A stretch of DNA of 64,000 nucleotides from an uncultured Porphyromonadaceae bacterium. Its GTDB lineage: Bacteria > Bacteroidota > Bacteroidia > Bacteroidales > Muribaculaceae. The notes under the pieces are model-generated. The model searched no databases, was not told where the DNA came from, and saw only the letters and a program-made list of their open reading frames with translations. The DNA lies in the NCBI GenBank assembly GCA_900541835.1, contig UQLL01000004.1, forward strand, positions 1-64,000, in the 5' to 3' direction. Shown here in pieces: positions 60,469-64,000 of this stretch (the stretch's first letter is position 1; each line of letters opens with the position of its first letter). The position numbers were made by a program, and so were the translations under genes.

Positions 60469-61374
60469 TCATAATTTTATGCCGTATTCGCGGCTGAGTA
60501 TCTCGATTATCTTCTCCCTGTCTTCCCCGCTCTTGCGCTTAATCTCCAGCACCTTGGCATCCACCAGCGTCCGATACCACCACCCCTGCAAGAAATCCCA
60601 CAGGAACCCCTCCCTGCCGTCCAGGAAACCCAACTTAACGATGTAGCGGTATATGAAATAGGCGAAGGCGCGCCAGAACAACGGCATCCGGGCATACCTG
60701 GCTTTCTGAGCCCGCTTCCTCTCCACCTCCGCACCGTGTCCGCCGGCCTGGGCGGCGTGGTCGGAGAGACCGTATTCGGCATCCAGCAGCAGCGCCGCCT
60801 CCCGCGAGGCATACTGGTTATGCTTGGTGACGAACTCACCGAGGGGGAGCCGGTTATCGTCGATGAACTGATGCTTCATCTCCACGGTGCGACCGTCGAG
60901 AATGGTCAAGTGCTCGTCCATGATTCGCCGCTCGTAGCGAGCCTTTCCCTTGCGGAAGATACGCACGATGCGGATATTGTTGACGATGCCGTGGCGCAGG
61001 ACGCGCCCGCAAAAGCACCTCGCGAGAGAGAGAGAGAGAGCCGAAACGTCCTCGGGCATGGCGGGCAGTTTCTCACGCAGTTCCTCCACGAGTTCCGGCA
61101 GCAGGTACTCGTCGGCGTCCAGCCTCAGTATCCATTCCGCCCTTACCGGCAGATTGTCGAGCGCCCAATTGAACTGCTCCGCCTGGTTGCCCGGCCACGG
61201 ATGCTCCACCACCGTCGCCCCGAACCTTTCGGCAATCTCGCAGGTTTTGTCCGTCGACTCAGAGTCCACCACGTACACTTCGTCACTGATCTGCAGCACG
61301 TTCCGCAGACACCGCTCTATGTGCAATTCCTCATCCTTTGTCAGCACAATCACTGCTACCGACACCATCTTCAT
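60469..61374 (-). CDS. family 2 glycosyltransferase, KdtX/WaaE-like
   Basis: 301 residues from ATG 61372-61374; longer upstream starts read through AT-rich leader sequence. It opens VSVAVIVLTKDEELHIERCLRNVLQISDEVYVVDSESTD and contains LDADEYL (DxD-type) and EMKHQFIDDNRL. The pattern recalls the WaaE/KdtX group that adds a core sugar to lipid A-linked oligosaccharide. A hydrophobic segment (WRAFAYFIYRYIVKLGF) near residue 240 would attach it to the membrane. It is the first gene of the leftward operon and the fall in GC begins just upstream of it. Confidence 0.88.
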   Translation of the reverse strand: MKMVSVAVIVLTKDEELHIERCLRNVLQISDEVYVVDSESTDKTCEIAERFGATVVEHPWPGNQAEQFNWALDNLPVRAEWILRLDADEYLLPELVEELREKLPAMPEDVSALSLSLARCFCGRVLRHGIVNNIRIVRIFRKGKARYERRIMDEHLTILDGRTVEMKHQFIDDNRLPLGEFVTKHNQYASREAALLLDAEYGLSDHAAQAGGHGAEVERKRAQKARYARMPLFWRAFAYFIYRYIVKLGFLDGREGFLWDFLQGWWYRTLVDAKVLEIKRKSGEDREKIIEILSREYGIKL

Positions 61375-61543
61375 AACCCGATTTGCGATTTTAGCGCAAT
61401 TTATTAATGCAGAAATATATGAGCATAACATCAACAGCATTCGGTAATATTTGGCCGAATGCAACAATACCAGAGAGGCATTGGCTTGATATGATGGTAA
61501 ACTTGTCCATATCTCTTGATTTCAGATTCCTTTAATAAGAATG

Positions 61544-61551
61544 CAAAGGTA
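61544..61551 (-). promoter_or_regulatory. -7 box TACCTTTG of the glycosyltransferase operon
   Basis: A consensus match on the minus strand, about 170 bp before the first gene, implying a leader of roughly 160 nt. Confidence 0.5.
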
Positions 61552-61606
61552 CTTAAAAACTATCAGTCAGGCAAATTGGGGAAATTGCTGTGTAAATAAA
61601 ATGTTG

Positions 61607-61614
61607 TAAATTTG
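61607..61614 (+). promoter_or_regulatory. -7 box TAAATTTG of the flippase gene
   Basis: A consensus match with TTG at 61585-61587 about 19 bp upstream, and ATG 61659 about 44 bp downstream. It is divergent from the sugar operon's promoter. Confidence 0.55.
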
Positions 61615-61658
61615 CACGTGCTTTTCATCCAAGTACTTTGAAACTTCACATTTGACTG

Positions 61659-63179
61659 ATGAGTGATAATAATAGAATAGCAAAAAATACGATGTTTTTA
61701 TATATTCGTATGCTGATTATGATGTTGCTGGGATTATACACTTCACGTATAGTCCTTGAAATGCTTGGCATCAATGACTATGGAATATTTAATGTCGTAG
61801 GGGGGCTTGTGGCATTAGTGAGCTATATAAACCAGGCCATGAGCAATTCATCAATACGTTATCTGACATTTTCAATTGGTAATCCGATTAAATATTCTAT
61901 TAATAAAGTATTCAATACAACTTTAATAACACATTTTTTGCTAGCAGCTATTGTGTTATGCCTTATTGAAACGACTGGACTTTGGTTTCTATACAATAAG
62001 CTTGTTATTCCGGAGTGTAGGATGTCAACTGCTTTTTGGGTGTTTCAGTTTTCCGCTATCGGCACTTTTCTCACTATCATCACCATACCATATACTGCCA
62101 TCATCATTGCTAATGAACGTATGTCAGTGTTTGCATATTTTACAATTTTAGATGCTGTGATTAAACTTGGTATTGCACTGATTTTATCTTTGTCTACAGG
62201 TGATAGGTTGGAACTGTATGGTGGCCTTTTACTTGGAACACAAATTTTATATTTGTTGATGTACTTCATCTATTGTGTTAAACATTTTTCGGAATGTCAC
62301 CTAACTATGCAGACGGACAAGGGATTGGTTAAAGAGATTTTGTCTTTCTCCGGTTGGAGTCTGGTAGGTTGTACAGCATCAATATGCAATACACAAGGAT
62401 TGAATATACTGTTGAATCTTTTCGGAGGACCTGTTTTGAATGCTGCAAGAGGTATTGCAGTTCAAGTTCAATCTATAGTTAATAATTTTGCTGTCAATTT
62501 TCAAACAGCTGTAAATCCTCAAATCATTAAGCTATACGCTCGGGATTCAATACCAGAATTACACATGCTAATTTATAGAAGTGCTAAATTTGCGTTTTAT
62601 CTTCTCTATTTTATTTGTCTTCCACTTTTACTTAATATGAATACTGTTCTTCATTGGTGGCTTGTGGACGTTCCAGATTACACCGTTGTATTTCTTACCC
62701 TGATTCTTATTATAACCCTTTTGGATTCAATGTCGAATCCGCTAATGAAAGCTGCAGATGCAACAGGTAAAATCCGGCGTTATCATTTATGTGTGGGAGG
62801 ATGGCTTTTGCTCGTACTGCCTGTTTCATATATATTATTGAACCTTGGATTTCCGCCTTATGTGGTTTTTATTGTACAATTGATTTTCTCCATTGGGGCT
62901 TTGTTTGTCCGGTTATTCATTTTACGCAATATGATTTATATGCCGATAATATCATATATGCGTAATGTTCTATTGCCTGTATTTTTGGTCGTATCGGTTT
63001 CCTTGCCATTGCCTTTATGGGTGTCGACGTTTGATGTTCATTCCTCCGCTGTAAAATTCTTCGGCGTATGTGCAATTTGCGTAATATCAACAATTATGTC
63101 AACGTTTTATTTGGGAATGTCACCCGCAGAACAGGCTTTCTTGAAATCGAAGATTCTTAACCGATTTGTACATAAGTGA
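61659..63179 (+). CDS. Wzx-like polysaccharide flippase
   Basis: 506 residues with 12-14 hydrophobic helices and little soluble sequence. NTMFLYIRMLIMMLLGLYTSRIVLEMLGINDYGIFNVVGG is typical of Bacteroidota lipopolysaccharide flippases of the MOP superfamily. It would flip undecaprenyl-linked repeat units across the inner membrane. Codons are A/T-ending throughout, in sharp contrast to the GC-rich genes to the left, so this part of the locus was probably acquired separately, as is usual for O-antigen/capsule modules. Confidence 0.85.
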   Translation: MSDNNRIAKNTMFLYIRMLIMMLLGLYTSRIVLEMLGINDYGIFNVVGGLVALVSYINQAMSNSSIRYLTFSIGNPIKYSINKVFNTTLITHFLLAAIVLCLIETTGLWFLYNKLVIPECRMSTAFWVFQFSAIGTFLTIITIPYTAIIIANERMSVFAYFTILDAVIKLGIALILSLSTGDRLELYGGLLLGTQILYLLMYFIYCVKHFSECHLTMQTDKGLVKEILSFSGWSLVGCTASICNTQGLNILLNLFGGPVLNAARGIAVQVQSIVNNFAVNFQTAVNPQIIKLYARDSIPELHMLIYRSAKFAFYLLYFICLPLLLNMNTVLHWWLVDVPDYTVVFLTLILIITLLDSMSNPLMKAADATGKIRRYHLCVGGWLLLVLPVSYILLNLGFPPYVVFIVQLIFSIGALFVRLFILRNMIYMPIISYMRNVLLPVFLVVSVSLPLPLWVSTFDVHSSAVKFFGVCAICVISTIMSTFYLGMSPAEQAFLKSKILNRFVHK

Positions 63180-63188
63180 ATTTATTCG

Positions 63189-63196
63189 TATTTTTG
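63189..63196 (+). promoter_or_regulatory. -7 box TATTTTTG before the SUMF1-domain gene
   Basis: A consensus match 25 bp before ATG 63222, directly after the flippase stop. Confidence 0.5.
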
Positions 63197-63221
63197 CACT
63201 CGTTTTCTTGAAAAAGAAGAT

Positions 63222-64000
63222 ATGAGATTTTTTAATACCCTGTTTTGCACAAGTCTTTTCATGGTTCTTTTCTGCTCGTTCACTTCATACGTAAACGTGG
63301 GAAAGAATTATCAGATAATGCAATTTGAAACCGGTAATCAAGATTATTGTGATTTTCTAAACAATATTGGTTATCGCAAGGCTGACTCTTTGCATTTATA
63401 TTCTCCGTTGATGGGAGAACATTTTATGGGAGGGATAAGTCTCGTAAGTGAAAATAGTGGCAGGCGTTTTGTCATAAAAAAAGGATATGAGAATATACCG
63501 GTGGCCGCAGTGAGTTGGGAAAGTGCAATTCGATTCATAAACTGGTTGCATTACAATGCAAGAAAGATTCAACATAACAGGCCATTATCCGAATTCCTTC
63601 CAATAACAGAAGGAGACAATGCTCACGGAGCTTATAACACCAGTACATGGACACGTAATAAGGGTGCATTGTATTGGTTGCCATCAAAAAAGGAATGGCT
63701 TGAGGCTTTGTATTTCGATGGACAAAGGATTAATCCTAACTTCACGGATGCCAAAGCCAATTCATATGATCCATATTATGGATGGAAAGAGGTTTTCCCA
63801 CATGTAAGAGGAAACATACCGGTTGGACGGCCAAGTTACTTCGGAACATACAACCAACAGGGTAATCTTGCCGAATGGGTTGAGGATAAAAATGGAGAAA
63901 TGCGACTCGCTCTAGGAGGATCCCTGATTCGTCCATCTTATTTTACCGCTTATACGGAGCAAGAAGGGGATTTTCAAAATAAGTCTATTCCATCGTTTGG
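63222..64000 (+). CDS. SUMF1/FGE-sulfatase-domain protein, incomplete
   Basis: The frame is open from ATG 63222 to the end of the window (259 codons). A signal-anchor-like start (MRFFNTLFCTSLFMVLFCSF) is followed by SUMF1-type features: PVAAVSWESAIRFINWL, LYWLPSKKEWLEALYF, GTYNQQGNLAEWVEDKNG and LALGGSLIRPS. The family includes the formylglycine-generating enzyme but most bacterial members, like this one, are lipoprotein or surface proteins of other function. It is AT-rich like the flippase before it. Its end and any catalytic cysteines lie outside the window. Confidence 0.78.
   Translation, partial: MRFFNTLFCTSLFMVLFCSFTSYVNVGKNYQIMQFETGNQDYCDFLNNIGYRKADSLHLYSPLMGEHFMGGISLVSENSGRRFVIKKGYENIPVAAVSWESAIRFINWLHYNARKIQHNRPLSEFLPITEGDNAHGAYNTSTWTRNKGALYWLPSKKEWLEALYFDGQRINPNFTDAKANSYDPYYGWKEVFPHVRGNIPVGRPSYFGTYNQQGNLAEWVEDKNGEMRLALGGSLIRPSYFTAYTEQEGDFQNKSIPSF

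Noticed and set aside
1..64000. CRISPR arrays, rRNA and tRNA genes, integrase attachment sites, phage genes
   Set aside because: No evenly spaced direct repeats, no tRNA cloverleaf, no rRNA segments and no integrase or phage structural genes were recognised.

Overview
The window looks like chromosomal DNA of a Bacteroidales gut bacterium. A GC-rich member of the Muribaculaceae is my best guess, from gene content and style rather than from any search. The evidence is the Bacteroidota promoter motif TAnnTTTG in front of many genes, single-chain GlyRS, GIN-domain, DUF3316-type, DUF3822 and PorT-type proteins, YjgP/YjgQ permeases, a BspA-like leucine-rich-repeat protein and a giant GLUG protein. 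There are no rRNA or tRNA genes and no CRISPR array.

Layout. (1) 0.1-6.1 kb, an accessory block of moderate GC: a DcaP-like porin diverges from a pyruvoyl-type decarboxylase of the phosphatidylserine-decarboxylase family. The decarboxylase resembles the tryptophan decarboxylase PsiD and is followed by a GadC-type APC antiporter and an MFS transporter. (2) 6.2-12.5 kb: two secreted/outer-membrane proteins, a YitT protein, a KefB-like antiporter and guaA. (3) 12.7-18.7 kb: a leftward tripartite RND efflux operon (TolC-like, adaptor, AcrB-like) whose adaptor gene carries an in-frame amber codon. (4) 19.1-33.1 kb, very GC-rich core: asd, fabD, a GIN-domain protein, DUF3822, rsmD, topoisomerase IV A, a DUF3316-type protein, an LptF/LptG-type permease, a bile-salt-hydrolase-like Ntn hydrolase, class I mannose-6-phosphate isomerase and an M15 peptidase. 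(5) 33.2-36.7 kb: a surface LRR gene broken by a second amber codon, a roughly 900-bp non-coding stretch holding a strong candidate structured RNA, and a PepSY-like lipoprotein. (6) 36.8-51.1 kb, core: aspS, Nif3 family, zinc-ribbon coiled coil, glyS, lemA, an FKBP-like lipoprotein, an S9 peptidase, a second CPA-type antiporter, a GNAT and valS. (7) 51.3-57.4 kb: a 2022-residue GLUG-repeat surface protein. (8) 57.6-64 kb: a leftward polysaccharide operon (two glycosyltransferases, an acyltransferase, gmd), then a strikingly AT-rich rightward pair, a Wzx-like flippase and an incomplete SUMF1-domain gene that runs off the window.

Themes that cut across genes. Several genes (topoisomerase IV A, lptF/G, manA, valS) have a -7 promoter box only 4-8 nt before the start codon, which suggests leaderless mRNAs. 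At least two dispersed repeat families recur: a GGACGCAC..GTGCGTCC palindrome, and heptanucleotide arrays of the CTCTCAG and ACTCTCA types. Copies lie inside reading frames, including valS, a sugar acyltransferase and the N-termini of two secreted proteins. Two genes carry isolated amber codons where CAG is expected, although TAG is an ordinary stop elsewhere in the window. The most attractive candidate for an undescribed system is the PsiD-like decarboxylase/GadC-type antiporter pair; the most attractive non-coding one is the promoter-to-terminator RNA at 35.5-35.8 kb.
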